Source: CAWBCR01 sp963787375
Lineage (GTDB): Bacteria > Chloroflexota > Anaerolineae > Aggregatilineales > UBA3940
Assembly (NCBI GenBank): GCA_963787375.1
Contig: CAWBCR010000013.1
Coordinates: forward strand, 310,001 to 374,000
DNA length: 64,000 nucleotides
Direction: 5' to 3'
The translations under genes were made by a program, and so were the position numbers. Numbering within the stretch: position 1 is the first letter of the stretch; every line of letters starts with the position of its first letter. Shown here in pieces: positions 9,987-17,617 of this stretch. Below the pieces are notes generated by a model, which was given only the letters and a program-made list of their open reading frames with translations, did no database searches and was not told the DNA's origin.

Positions 9987-10016
9987 TTGTGACGGCGTGA
10001 GGCCGTGTGCTACAAT
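9987..10016 (+). promoter_or_regulatory. Promoter of the LamG-like membrane protein gene
   Basis: TTGTGA (9987-9992) and TACAAT (10011-10016) at 18-base spacing, about 40 bases before the ATG at 10057. Confidence 0.65.
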
Positions 10017-10056
10017 CGCGGTGAGCGCGTGGCATAGATCGTGAGACGTGAGGATT

Positions 10057-10959
10057 ATGTCGAAATATGAGGCGGATAACCTGGGGCTGCGGCGCGAGGG
10101 CGAGGCACGGCGGCGGCGGTTCCCATGGTGGATCGCAGCGCTGGCCGTGGTGATCGTCGCGCTGGGGCTGGGGGCGCTGTGGCTGTTCCGACCGCGCATC
10201 GAGCAGGCGATGCAGCGCCCGCCGACGTTGCCCCCACCGCCACCCACGCAGACCGCGGGCGCGCCAAGCACGGGCGGGCAGGCGACTGCCAGCGGCGGCG
10301 GCGACGGACCGTCCGCGCTGTACCAGACCGATTTCGGTGATCCCACGACAACCGACTGGCAGACCTATAACGACGGGATCATCTCGGCGGCGATACAGGA
10401 TGGCATGCTGGTGGTCGGCGTGGACGCGCTGGAGGATCGCGGCGCGTGGTCGGGGCTGAACTACACGCTCGACGACTTCGTGCTCGACGTGGATGCGACG
10501 AAGATCGCCGGTCCGGACGATAACGGGATCATCGTCGTGTTCCGGCAGACGGACGATCAGAACTACGACCGGTTCGACATTTCCAGCGACGGATTCTACG
10601 CGCTGAGCATGGCCCGCAATGGCATGCCGATGGTTGTCAGCGACTGGACCCCCTCGGATGCGATCAACAAGGGCAACGCGACGAATCACATCCGCGTGCG
10701 GGCGGTCGGCGACACGTTCAGCTTCACGGTAAACGGCACGCCGCTGACGCTGTGCGTATCCTATGAGACGGGCGTGCAGCCGATCCCATTGAACGGCGAG
10801 TGCCAGGGCGGCCAGAACGCACAGGTGTGGCAGAACGGCGACCAGCCGCGCGGACGGATCGGGTTGGGCGCGCAGGGCATTGTGGGGTTCGACGGGCAGC
10901 AGTCGACGCCCGCGCAGGCGACGATCGGGTTCGATAACCTGGTGATCAGCAAGCCATAG
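10057..10959 (+). CDS. Membrane-anchored protein with concanavalin/LamG-like ectodomain
   Basis: 300 residues. The basic N-terminus (EGEARRRRFP) is followed by a transmembrane helix (about 24-44), a Pro/Thr/Gly linker, then a beta-rich domain. That domain has motifs of the 3-keto-disaccharide-hydrolase/LamG type: YQTDFGDPTTTDWQTYNDG near the start, GIIVVFRQTDDQNYDRFDIS in the middle, and FDNLVIS at the end. Such domains usually bind carbohydrate or act as sensors and are often not enzymes. Three cysteines near residues 235-250 could form a disulfide. I chose ATG 10057 because GTGAGG lies five bases upstream; a GTG at 10048 is an alternative. Confidence 0.7.
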   Translation: MSKYEADNLGLRREGEARRRRFPWWIAALAVVIVALGLGALWLFRPRIEQAMQRPPTLPPPPPTQTAGAPSTGGQATASGGGDGPSALYQTDFGDPTTTDWQTYNDGIISAAIQDGMLVVGVDALEDRGAWSGLNYTLDDFVLDVDATKIAGPDDNGIIVVFRQTDDQNYDRFDISSDGFYALSMARNGMPMVVSDWTPSDAINKGNATNHIRVRAVGDTFSFTVNGTPLTLCVSYETGVQPIPLNGECQGGQNAQVWQNGDQPRGRIGLGAQGIVGFDGQQSTPAQATIGFDNLVISKP

Positions 10960-10975
10960 GAGACAGGGAAGATGC

Positions 10976-11021
10976 GGGGGCATCCGCCCCCACACCCCCG
11001 GCAGGGGCCGCAGGCCCCTGC
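10976..11021. repeat. Two GC-rich palindromes (intergenic repeat type)
   Basis: GGGGGC-ATCC-GCCCCC (10976-10991) and GCAGGGGCC-GCA-GGCCCCTGC (11001-11021). This 'gggggcatccgccccc' style of double hairpin is a dispersed element rather than a terminator, since no T run follows. Confidence 0.7.
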
Positions 11022-11068
11022 ACCCCGTACGAAACGCATGTGAGGGGGGATCGAATCTGGACAGCGAG

Positions 11069-12366
11069 ATGAGAAAGACAGGACAGCGGGTATACCTCGA
11101 GTTTGTGGGGTGCCGGCTGAACGAAGCCGAGATCGAGCGGATGGCACGGCAGTTCGCGGCGCGCGGCGATGCGATCGTGCACGACGCGGCGCAAGCGAAC
11201 GTGGTGGTGATCAACACCTGCGCGGTGACGAATGAGGCAACGCGCAAGAGCCGCCAGCGGCTTTACCAGGCGGCGCGTGCGAATTCGCAGGCGCGCATCG
11301 TAGCGACCGGGCTGCTATGCGCAGCTTGCCCCGGACAAAGTCGCAGCCATGCCGGGCGTCGATGCAGGTGGTCGGGAACTTCGACAAAGACCGGCTCGTG
11401 GCACTGATCGGGCCCGACTACGAGCGCGAGCCCCTCGTCCGCGAGCCGCTGCCGCCGGGGACGCTGGACCACACGCGGGCGTTCGTGAAGGTGCAGGACG
11501 GCTGCGACAATCGCTGCACGTTCTGCGTGACGACGCTGGCACGCGGCGCGGGGCGCAGCCGCCCGGTCGGGGAGATCGTCGAAGAGATCGGGCTGCTGCG
11601 GGCGATGGGTTATCAGGAAGTGGTGCTGACCGGCGTGCACCTGGGCAGCTATGGGCACGATCAGGGCGACGAGAGCGGGCTGGCCGGGCTGGTGCGAGCG
11701 ATACTGCTGCGGACCGACGTGCCGAGACTGCGGCTCAGCTCGCTGGAGCCATGGGACCTCGCGCCGGGGTTCTTCGAGCTGTGGCAGGACGCGCGGCTGT
11801 GCCCGCACCTGCACCTGCCGCTGCAATCGGGGTGCGACGCGACGCTGCGGCGGATGGCCCGACGCACGACTCAGGCGCAGTTCGCGGCGCTGGCCGAGGC
11901 GGCACGGGCACGCATCCCCGGCCTGGCGCTGACGACCGACGTGATCGTGGGCTTCCCTGGCGAGACGGACGCCGAGTTTGACGAGTCGCTGCGCTACCTG
12001 GACGAGATGGGCTTCGCGCGGCTGCACGTGTTCCCGTATTCGCGGCGGCCCGGCACGGCGGCGGCACGGATGCCAGGGCAGGTGCCCGACGCGGTGAAGA
12101 AGGCGCGCAAGGCGGCGACGCTGGCGCTCTCGGAGCGGCTGTGGGATGGCTTTCAGGGCGCGCAGGTGGGCCGTGAGGTCGACGTGCTGTGGGAGTCGGC
12201 GCATGGGGCGACGCCGGACGGAATCGTGTGGATGGGCTACACCGGCAACTACCTGCGGGTCATGACGACCACTCGCGATCCGCTGGCGAACAGCGTCACA
12301 CGGGTGCGGCTGGTGGAAGCCGGGGGACAGGCAATGCGAGGAGAACCAGTCGTGTTGGAGGGGTGA
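11069..12366 (+). CDS. mtaB: tRNA t6A methylthiotransferase MtaB, frameshifted
   Basis: About 432 residues, the usual MtaB length. The N-terminal UPF0004 domain has EFVGCRLNEAE and VINTCAVTNEA cysteines. The radical-SAM core has CDNRCTFC (CxxxCxxC for the catalytic 4Fe-4S cluster) and LHLPLQSGCD. A C-terminal TRAM domain begins around residue 365 (EVDVLWE). The enzyme converts t6A37 to ms2t6A37 in tRNAs reading ANN codons. Two single-base shifts near 11313 and 11365 break the frame; between them the third frame reads CYAQLAPDKVAAMPGVD, a conserved stretch. These look like sequence errors. It starts at ATG 11069 after CAGCGAG. A promoter for the next gene follows. Confidence 0.88.
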
Positions 12367-12405
12367 AGCTGGCCCGCAAGGGATCACCGGGGCGATCCCG
12401 CAGAT

Positions 12406-12433
12406 TTGCACCAACAGGCAACATACATAAAAA
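12406..12433 (+). promoter_or_regulatory. Putative promoter of the first Cys-rich surface protein gene
   Basis: TTGCAC (12406-12411) and TAAAAA (12428-12433) with 16-base spacing, in an AT-richer patch. The second gene of this family has a very similar pair (TTGCGC-N16-TAAAAT). Confidence 0.55.
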
Positions 12434-12489
12434 TAGGGCGGCGTGTCATTGACCGTCTCATGGGAGATCGCGCCAAGGAGGAGAAGCGC

Positions 12490-13413
12490 ATGGATGACAA
12501 TGATGAACCACTCGATGAGGAGGAAGCACCAGAAGGGGGACGAGGCGGCCTGATCGGGCTGCTGCTGGCCATCGAGCTGATAGCCGGCATCCTGCTGGGC
12601 GTGTTGATCGGGGGGATACAGATCAACCAGGTCCTGATCGGGACGACGGTAAGCTGCACCGGGCTGACCGGCATCCTGATCGGGCTGCTGATCGGCGTCG
12701 TGGTGGCAGGCGTGCTGACCGGCATTCTGATCGGACTGGTGAGAGGATCGCCGCGCTGGCAGCCGCTGTTTGGCGGGCCGCGCCCGGTGCCTGTCGTGCT
12801 GCTGGGGATCGTGGTGGGGACTATCGGCGTGCTGGTGGGACTGCTGCTGTGGTCATGCGGGCTGGGACTGCTGCACCCGATGCGCCAGCAGGCGGCTGTA
12901 TCGACGATGACGCCCACACCAACGACTGTCGGTGTGCCCACGGCGACCAACACCAGCGTGCCTGAATCGACGGCGACTAACACCAACGTGCCGGAATCGA
13001 CGGCGACGAACACGCCCGAAACGCCGACCGACACCCCGACTGCGACGTTGCCGCCCCGCAACACGACGATCATCGTGCAGGTGCAGGCAAGCGATACGCC
13101 AACACCCCCGCCGGTCTCGCTGTGCAATCCCGGCGAATGGACGGGCTGCGGCGGACGCCCGCCGGAGATTTCGTGCCCATGGGACTATGTCTCTGAGTGT
13201 GGGTTGGACGGGCAGTGGGGGGCGTGCCAGTGGGACCCCAAGACATGCGACCCGCCGACGGCCACCGACACGCCCGTACCGAGCAACAAGCCGAAGGTGT
13301 GCAAGCCCAGTCTGGGCAGCAACGCCTGCGGCAAACTTGGCGGAGTCTACTACTGCTACCTCGATCAGCTGACCGGCCAAACGGTGTGTATGTGCGACTG
13401 CTCTGGAGGCTAG
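12490..13413 (+). CDS. Polytopic membrane protein with six-cysteine ectodomain (family copy 1)
   Basis: 307 residues from ATG 12490, chosen because AAGGAGG lies nine bases upstream. An acidic N-terminus (1-17) precedes Gly/Ile/Leu-rich transmembrane segments at about 21-41, 43-84 (probably two helices) and 102-127, with the conserved GTTVSCTGLTG and WSCGLGLLHP patches. A Thr/Pro/Asn linker runs from 132 to 211. A cysteine domain follows (212-253) with spacing C-x7-C-x8-C-x7-C-x8-C-x6-C and motifs GGRPPEI, DYVSECG and DGQWGACQWDP. The last 40 residues add a second Cys cluster ending CMCDCSGG. I know no named family. It is the first of three tandem genes sharing the same ectodomain; the anchor is shared only with copy 2. 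Confidence 0.8.
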   Translation: MDDNDEPLDEEEAPEGGRGGLIGLLLAIELIAGILLGVLIGGIQINQVLIGTTVSCTGLTGILIGLLIGVVVAGVLTGILIGLVRGSPRWQPLFGGPRPVPVVLLGIVVGTIGVLVGLLLWSCGLGLLHPMRQQAAVSTMTPTPTTVGVPTATNTSVPESTATNTNVPESTATNTPETPTDTPTATLPPRNTTIIVQVQASDTPTPPPVSLCNPGEWTGCGGRPPEISCPWDYVSECGLDGQWGACQWDPKTCDPPTATDTPVPSNKPKVCKPSLGSNACGKLGGVYYCYLDQLTGQTVCMCDCSGG

Positions 13414-13455
13414 CCGGCCTACAGATCCGCTTTGACAATCGACGCGCAACAAGAG

Positions 13456-13486
13456 ACGCGGGGCCTAGGGCCCCGCGTTCTTTGTT
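13456..13486 (+). terminator. Intrinsic terminator after copy 1
   Basis: A perfect 10-bp stem ACGCGGGGCC/GGCCCCGCGT with 3-nt loop, followed by TTCTTTGTTTT. It separates copy 1 from copy 2, which must therefore have its own promoter. Confidence 0.9.
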
Positions 13487-13507
13487 TTGTGCGGGCTGTG
13501 CAGGGAG

Positions 13508-13535
13508 TTGCGCTGTTTTGGAACACAGATAAAAT
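13508..13535 (+). promoter_or_regulatory. Putative promoter of copy 2
   Basis: TTGCGC (13508-13513) and TAAAAT (13530-13535), 16-base spacing. The surrounding 13515-13575 is the most AT-rich stretch of this part of the window. Confidence 0.6.
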
Positions 13536-13594
13536 TAATGTTTACGATGTTTTAAATCCTATTTATTTACTTTCACTGGAAGAAGGATGGAGAG

Positions 13595-14500
13595 ATGGAA
13601 GAGGGTGAGGCTGCGCAGGGTACAAAAGGCATTCTAGTCGGGCTGCTGCTGGGCGGCGAGGTTATCGCCGGCATTCTGATTGGGCTACTCATTGGGGGTT
13701 TCCAGGTTAACCACGTTCTAATTGGGACGACCGTGAGCTGTACCGGGCTGACGGGTATTCTGATCGGGCTGCTGATTGGCGTTTTGGTCGCCGGTTTGCT
13801 GACGGGCATTCTGATCGGGCTGGTGAGGGGATCGCCGCGCTGGCAGCCGATTACGAGCGGGCCCCGGCGCACGCCGATTTCGCTGGGCGGTATCGGCGTG
13901 GGAGCGGTCGGCGTGCTGGTGGGGTTGATGATGTGGTCATGCGGGCTGGGCCTGCTGCACCCGATGAGTCAGGCAGGGATCTTGACGCCTACGTCAACCC
14001 CGACCGCAACCGCGGCACGCGTCAGCCCAAGCGCCACCGCGACTTTCACTTCCGCGCCGACGGTCACGGCGACCGATACCAGCGAGCCAACCGCCACGGC
14101 AACCAAGCCGACCGAAACGCCAACCGATATGCCGACCAACACGTCTACGCCGACGCTGCCCCCTGCACAGAAGCCGCAGGAGCCGGTCAGCACGATGACG
14201 TTCACGCCGGTCCCGGCGTGCAACCCCGGGCAGTGGACGACCTGCGGCGGGCTGCCACCGGAGATCGTGTGCCCGCCGGACTACGTCGCCGAATGCGGGG
14301 CGGATGGGCAGTGGGGCCCGTGCCAATGGGATCCTTCGACGTGCTCGCCGCAGGCTCCTCCACCTGACCAGGGCGGCGGTTCGTCGGGTGGGGGCCCAAC
14401 ATGTAAAGCGACCATGAGTTACGACAAATGCAAGGCTAATGGCGGCACGCCCTACATCGACCCGAAAACGGGCCAGTACGTCTCCTGCCAGTGCCCGTAG
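13595..14500 (+). CDS. Polytopic membrane protein with six-cysteine ectodomain (family copy 2)
   Basis: 301 residues. The membrane part (residues 11-124) is nearly the same as copy 1, including GTTVSCTGLTGILIGLLIG, TGILIGLVRGSPRWQP and WSCGLGLLHPM. The Thr/Pro/Ala linker (130-208) is diverged. The cysteine domain (209-250) keeps the exact C-x7-C-x8-C-x7-C-x8-C-x6-C spacing and the motifs PPEI, DYVAECGADGQWG and CQWDPSTC. A Gly/Ser linker joins it to a terminal Cys-rich tail with the repeat TCKATMSYDKCKANGG and ending SCQCP. ATG 13595 is preceded by AAGGATGGAGAG. It evidently arose by duplication of copy 1, with the linker free to drift and the membrane and Cys modules under constraint. Confidence 0.82.
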   Translation: MEEGEAAQGTKGILVGLLLGGEVIAGILIGLLIGGFQVNHVLIGTTVSCTGLTGILIGLLIGVLVAGLLTGILIGLVRGSPRWQPITSGPRRTPISLGGIGVGAVGVLVGLMMWSCGLGLLHPMSQAGILTPTSTPTATAARVSPSATATFTSAPTVTATDTSEPTATATKPTETPTDMPTNTSTPTLPPAQKPQEPVSTMTFTPVPACNPGQWTTCGGLPPEIVCPPDYVAECGADGQWGPCQWDPSTCSPQAPPPDQGGGSSGGGPTCKATMSYDKCKANGGTPYIDPKTGQYVSCQCP

Positions 14501-14653
14501 GGTCAGCGGCGGACTAAAATATCCACATCGTTTTGAGGGTAGACACGGCCCATCGTGTGGATGCAGGCAGCCAGATGGATGATCTATCGCAGTGGGTTGT
14601 AGTGAATGGTTGAGCAAGACTGTGTCGTTTGATATGTGGGGATGGAGGCGAAC

Positions 14654-15898
14654 GTGAAAGCGAAAAGGAGAAGACTGCCGGGCCTGCCCGGCATGTTACT
14701 TGTCGTGGCGGCGCTGCTGCTGGCCGCATGTGGCAGCGATGCACAGGCATCGGGGTCGAGCATCGTCATCGACCTGACCGCGGGCAGCGTCACCGCCGGG
14801 CGCAGCGTGACGGTTGAAGCGGTCACCGGCAGCGCGCAGCTCACCGATGCGAGCGGCGGGTCGCCGCACACGCCGGCGATCGGCGAGAGCGTGCCGCAGG
14901 GTGCGGTGCTGTCGACCGGCAACGATGGCGAGGTCGTGCTGGGGTTGGACGATGGGACGGCAGTGGTCATCCCGGCCAGCAGCCAGGTCAACCTGAGCCA
15001 GATGGCCGGGACGCCGCAGAGTCCGATCACCCGCTTCTTTCTGAACATCGGCAACGTGTTCGCCTTCCACCAGGGCAACCTGTCGGATACGGCTGCGTTT
15101 GAGGTACAGACGCCAAGCGGTGTCGCGGCCATTCGCGGCTCGTCGATGGAGGTGGCCTACAACGAGAAGGGCCTCGCCAGCGCCGACAACGGGCAGCTGG
15201 GCCGGCGTGTGGGCCTGGCTAACCTTTCTATCGGCGCTACGTTCTGCTTTGAAGGAACGTGCAGCTACACGCCGGACGGCGGATCGCAGGTAGACCTGTC
15301 GGGTGGGGAAGGGGTGGAACAAGCCTCGGACGGAACGATGGGCGACAAGAAGCCGATGACCGACGCCGAGCTTGCCGCCGCACTGGAAGCGCTGGCCAAA
15401 GCGAAAGCTGCCGGTCTGGTCGACGGGCTGGATGTGAACCTGTTCCTGCTTGTCACACCAACCCCTTCGCCGGTGCCAGGGCCAGTCAACCCGCAGCCGC
15501 TGCCGGCCAGCACGCCGGTGCCGTCGTGCAACCCCGGCGAGTGGACCGGCTGCGGCGGACGTCCGCCGGAGATCACGTGCCCGTTCGACTATGTCGCCGA
15601 GTGCGGGGCGGATGGACAGTGGGGGGCCTGCCAGTGGGATCCCTCGACGTGCTCTCCGCAGGCCCAACCCACGGCTGATCAGGGCGGGGGTGGATCGTCG
15701 GGCGGGGGCAAGAGCTGCAAGGCCAGCATGGACCGGATCAAAATGCGACGCCAACGGCGGCAAATTCACCTGCGACAAGACCGGTGTGTGCACCTGCGTT
15801 TGCCCATCAGGAGACAGTCAGAAGGAATCACGCAGCAAGAAATGTTCAGCGGGGGCACACAGTTTATTGTGTGCCCCCGGGGCTTCGCGATGGGATGA
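14654..15898 (+). CDS. FecR-domain lipoprotein with the same six-cysteine ectodomain (family copy 3), frameshifted at the 3' end
   Basis: About 414 residues. I chose GTG 14654 because GGAGG lies six bases upstream. A signal peptide ends in LLLAAC (lipid Cys26), so the anchor is lipid, not the polytopic domain of copies 1 and 2. Residues about 45-170 form a FecR-like beta domain (GESVPQGAVLSTGNDGEVVL, FEVQTPSGVAAIRGSSMEV). After a Pro-rich linker, residues 292-333 repeat the C-x7-C-x8-C-x7-C-x8-C-x6-C domain almost identically to copies 1 and 2. A single-base shift near 15738 spoils the tail. In the other frame it reads SKCDANGGKFTCDKTGVC, matching copy 2's tail, so the true C-terminus is Cys-rich and probably ends before the hairpin at 15851. 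Confidence 0.78.
   Translation: MKAKRRRLPGLPGMLLVVAALLLAACGSDAQASGSSIVIDLTAGSVTAGRSVTVEAVTGSAQLTDASGGSPHTPAIGESVPQGAVLSTGNDGEVVLGLDDGTAVVIPASSQVNLSQMAGTPQSPITRFFLNIGNVFAFHQGNLSDTAAFEVQTPSGVAAIRGSSMEVAYNEKGLASADNGQLGRRVGLANLSIGATFCFEGTCSYTPDGGSQVDLSGGEGVEQASDGTMGDKKPMTDAELAAALEALAKAKAAGLVDGLDVNLFLLVTPTPSPVPGPVNPQPLPASTPVPSCNPGEWTGCGGRPPEITCPFDYVAECGADGQWGACQWDPSTCSPQAQPTADQGGGGSSGGGKSCKASMDRIKMRRQRRQIHLRQDRCVHLRLPIRRQSEGITQQEMFSGGTQFIVCPRGFAMG
15851..15878. other. Strong hairpin after copy 3
   Basis: An 11-bp perfect stem GGGGGCACACA/TGTGTGCCCCC with 6-nt loop. No T run follows on either strand, so it is a possible mRNA-end stabiliser or weak terminator rather than a standard intrinsic terminator. 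Confidence 0.6.
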
Positions 15899-15906
15899 GA
15901 AGCGTG

Positions 15907-15912
15907 TAGAAT
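15907..15912 (+). promoter_or_regulatory. -10 promoter element (TAGAAT)
   Basis: TAGAAT about 74 bases before the adenosine-specific kinase gene. The -35 region is weak. Confidence 0.4.
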
Positions 15913-15985
15913 TAGGGAAGGAGAGATGATCAAGCGGGCAGCCGCCCACCCTACCATTTGACGCGCTGGTCTGAAGGAGCACCCC

Positions 15986-16471
15986 ATGGAACTCAAGACG
16001 GTAGCCATCGACAAGCCGGAGGAGATGAACTTCATCCTCGGGCAAAGCCACTTCATCAAGACGGTCGAAGACATACACGAGGCGCTGGTAACGGCGGTGC
16101 CGGGCATCGCGTTCGGGCTGGCCTTCTGCGAGGCGTCGGGGCCGTGCCTGGTGAGATGGTCGGGCACGAACGAGGAACTGATCGCGCTGGCGCAGAAGAA
16201 CGCGCAGGCCATCGGCGCGGGCCACAGCTTCATCGTGATGCTGGGGACCGGCTTCTACCCGATCAACGTGCTGGGCGCGATCCGGCAGACGCCGGAGGTG
16301 TGCCGTATCTTCTGCGCGACGGCCAACCCGACCGAGGTCATCGTGGCGGAGACGGAGCTGGGGCGGGGGATCGTGGGCGTGATCGACGGGGCCAGCCCGA
16401 AAGGGATCGAGGCCGAGGCGGACATCCAGCACCGCAAGGAATTCCTGCGGATGATCGGGTACAAGGCGTAG
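15986..16471 (+). CDS. Adenosine-specific kinase family protein (DUF355)
   Basis: 161 residues, the normal length of this compact family known from archaea and some bacteria. Typical segments are the N-terminal MELKTVAIDKPEEMNFILGQSHFIKTVEDI, the LAFCEASGPCLVRWSGT core with two cysteines, GHSFIVMLGTGFYPINVL and the Gly-rich GRGIVGVIDGASPKGIE near the end. Family members have been reported to phosphorylate adenosine without a Walker motif; this is family knowledge, not shown here. It starts at ATG 15986 after AAGGAG. The next gene (a HIT protein) begins 10 bases after the stop, and a CBS-ACT gene follows, so three adenylate-related proteins are probably co-transcribed. Confidence 0.85.
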   Translation: MELKTVAIDKPEEMNFILGQSHFIKTVEDIHEALVTAVPGIAFGLAFCEASGPCLVRWSGTNEELIALAQKNAQAIGAGHSFIVMLGTGFYPINVLGAIRQTPEVCRIFCATANPTEVIVAETELGRGIVGVIDGASPKGIEAEADIQHRKEFLRMIGYKA

Positions 16472-16481
16472 CGGCAGACCG

Positions 16482-16826
16482 ATGGCGACCAACTGCATCT
16501 TCTGCCGGATTGTGGCCGGGCAAGCGCCCGCCACAAAAGTCTACGAGACGGACGCCGTGCTGGCCTTCCGGGACGCCACGCCCAGAGCGCCGACGCACAT
16601 CCTGATCATCCCCAAGAAGCACATCGCACGGCTGGCCGACGCGGAGCCGGGCGACGCGCCGCTGATGGGCGACCTGCTGCTGGCGGCAAACGCGGTGGCG
16701 GAGCAGGAAGGCGTGAGCGACGGTTTCCGATTGGTGATCAACAACGGGTCGGAGGCCGGGCAGACGGTGTTCCACGTGCACATTCACCTGCTGGCAGGCC
16801 GCCGGATGAACTGGCCGCCGGGCTGA
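16482..16826 (+). CDS. HIT family protein (HINT/PKCI type)
   Basis: 114 residues, the size of HINT nucleoside phosphoramidases. CIFCRIVAGQAPA at the N-terminus carries the zinc-type CxxC of many bacterial HINTs, ALAFRDATPRAPTHILIIPKKHI follows, and the histidine triad is HVHIHLL near residue 100. These enzymes cleave adenosine 5'-phosphoramidates and related AMP conjugates. The spacing of 10 bases from the adenosine-specific kinase gene points to one transcription unit. ATG 16482 has only a weak upstream purine stretch. Confidence 0.93.
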   Translation: MATNCIFCRIVAGQAPATKVYETDAVLAFRDATPRAPTHILIIPKKHIARLADAEPGDAPLMGDLLLAANAVAEQEGVSDGFRLVINNGSEAGQTVFHVHIHLLAGRRMNWPPG

Positions 16827-16910
16827 TCAGCGCGGTGGATCACCACATTAACGGGAAGAAAGACCGTGAGGCGGGCCGCTTCCGGCCCACAAAGAAAGCG
16901 AGCAACAGCG

Positions 16911-17588
16911 ATGAAAGTCAAGCAGCGTATGACACCCAGCCCGATTACGGTGACGCCGGACAGCACCTATCGACAGGCATCGGACCTGATGAAGGAGCAC
17001 AGGATCCGGCGGCTGCCGGTGGTCGACGGTAAGGGACTGCTGGTCGGGATTGTGTCGCAGACCGACCTGCTGAGCACAGCCCCCTCGCCGGCAACGACGC
17101 TGAGCGTTTACGAGATCGTCAGCCTGCTCGACAAGCTGAAGATCAAAGACATCATGTCACGCCCCGTCTACGCGGTCGATGAGACGTGCAGCCTGTCAGG
17201 GGCGGCGCGGTTCATGATCGACCACCGCTTTGGCTGCCTGCCGGTGATGCACGACGGCGACCTGGCGGGCATCATCACTGAGACCGACATCTTCAAGACG
17301 TTCGTGGAAGTGATGGGCGGCGGCGAGCCCGGCATGCGTATCGAGATGAAGGTGCAGGATCAGACGGGCGTGCTGGCCGACGTGGCCAGAGCGTTCGCGG
17401 ATGCGGGCTGCAACATCGTATCGCTAACGACGTTTCGAGGCGACGACACCTCGCACGCGGTGCTGAGCGTCAAAGAGCGCGGCGGCGATGAGAAGCGGCT
17501 GCGCGAAACATTGAGCCAGCTTCACGAGGTAGAAGTCGACGAGTTCCGGCCCAGCGGCGTGGACCAACTGCTGACGTTCGGCAGCTAG
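16911..17588 (+). CDS. CBS-pair plus ACT domain protein (AcuB-like)
   Basis: 225 residues from ATG 16911 (MKVKQRMTPSP). Two CBS motifs (about 5-60 and 75-135: IRRLPVVDGKGLLVGIVSQTDLL and FGCLPVMHDGDLAGIITETDI) form a Bateman module that normally binds adenine nucleotides. An ACT domain (about 142-205, MKVQDQTGVLADVARAFADAGCNI) usually senses amino acids. The same pairing occurs in AcuB-like regulatory proteins. Here it follows adenosine kinase-like and HIT genes, so AMP or ATP is a plausible ligand; this is inference. An upstream in-frame ATG at 16866 would add a poorly conserved 15-residue extension. Confidence 0.87.
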   Translation: MKVKQRMTPSPITVTPDSTYRQASDLMKEHRIRRLPVVDGKGLLVGIVSQTDLLSTAPSPATTLSVYEIVSLLDKLKIKDIMSRPVYAVDETCSLSGAARFMIDHRFGCLPVMHDGDLAGIITETDIFKTFVEVMGGGEPGMRIEMKVQDQTGVLADVARAFADAGCNIVSLTTFRGDDTSHAVLSVKERGGDEKRLRETLSQLHEVEVDEFRPSGVDQLLTFGS

Positions 17589-17617
17589 AAGGGGTCAAAC
17601 GGGCCGTATAGATCCGG

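Noticed and set aside
15851..15878. Hairpin after copy 3 as an intrinsic terminator
   Set aside because: The stem is strong but no T run follows on either strand.
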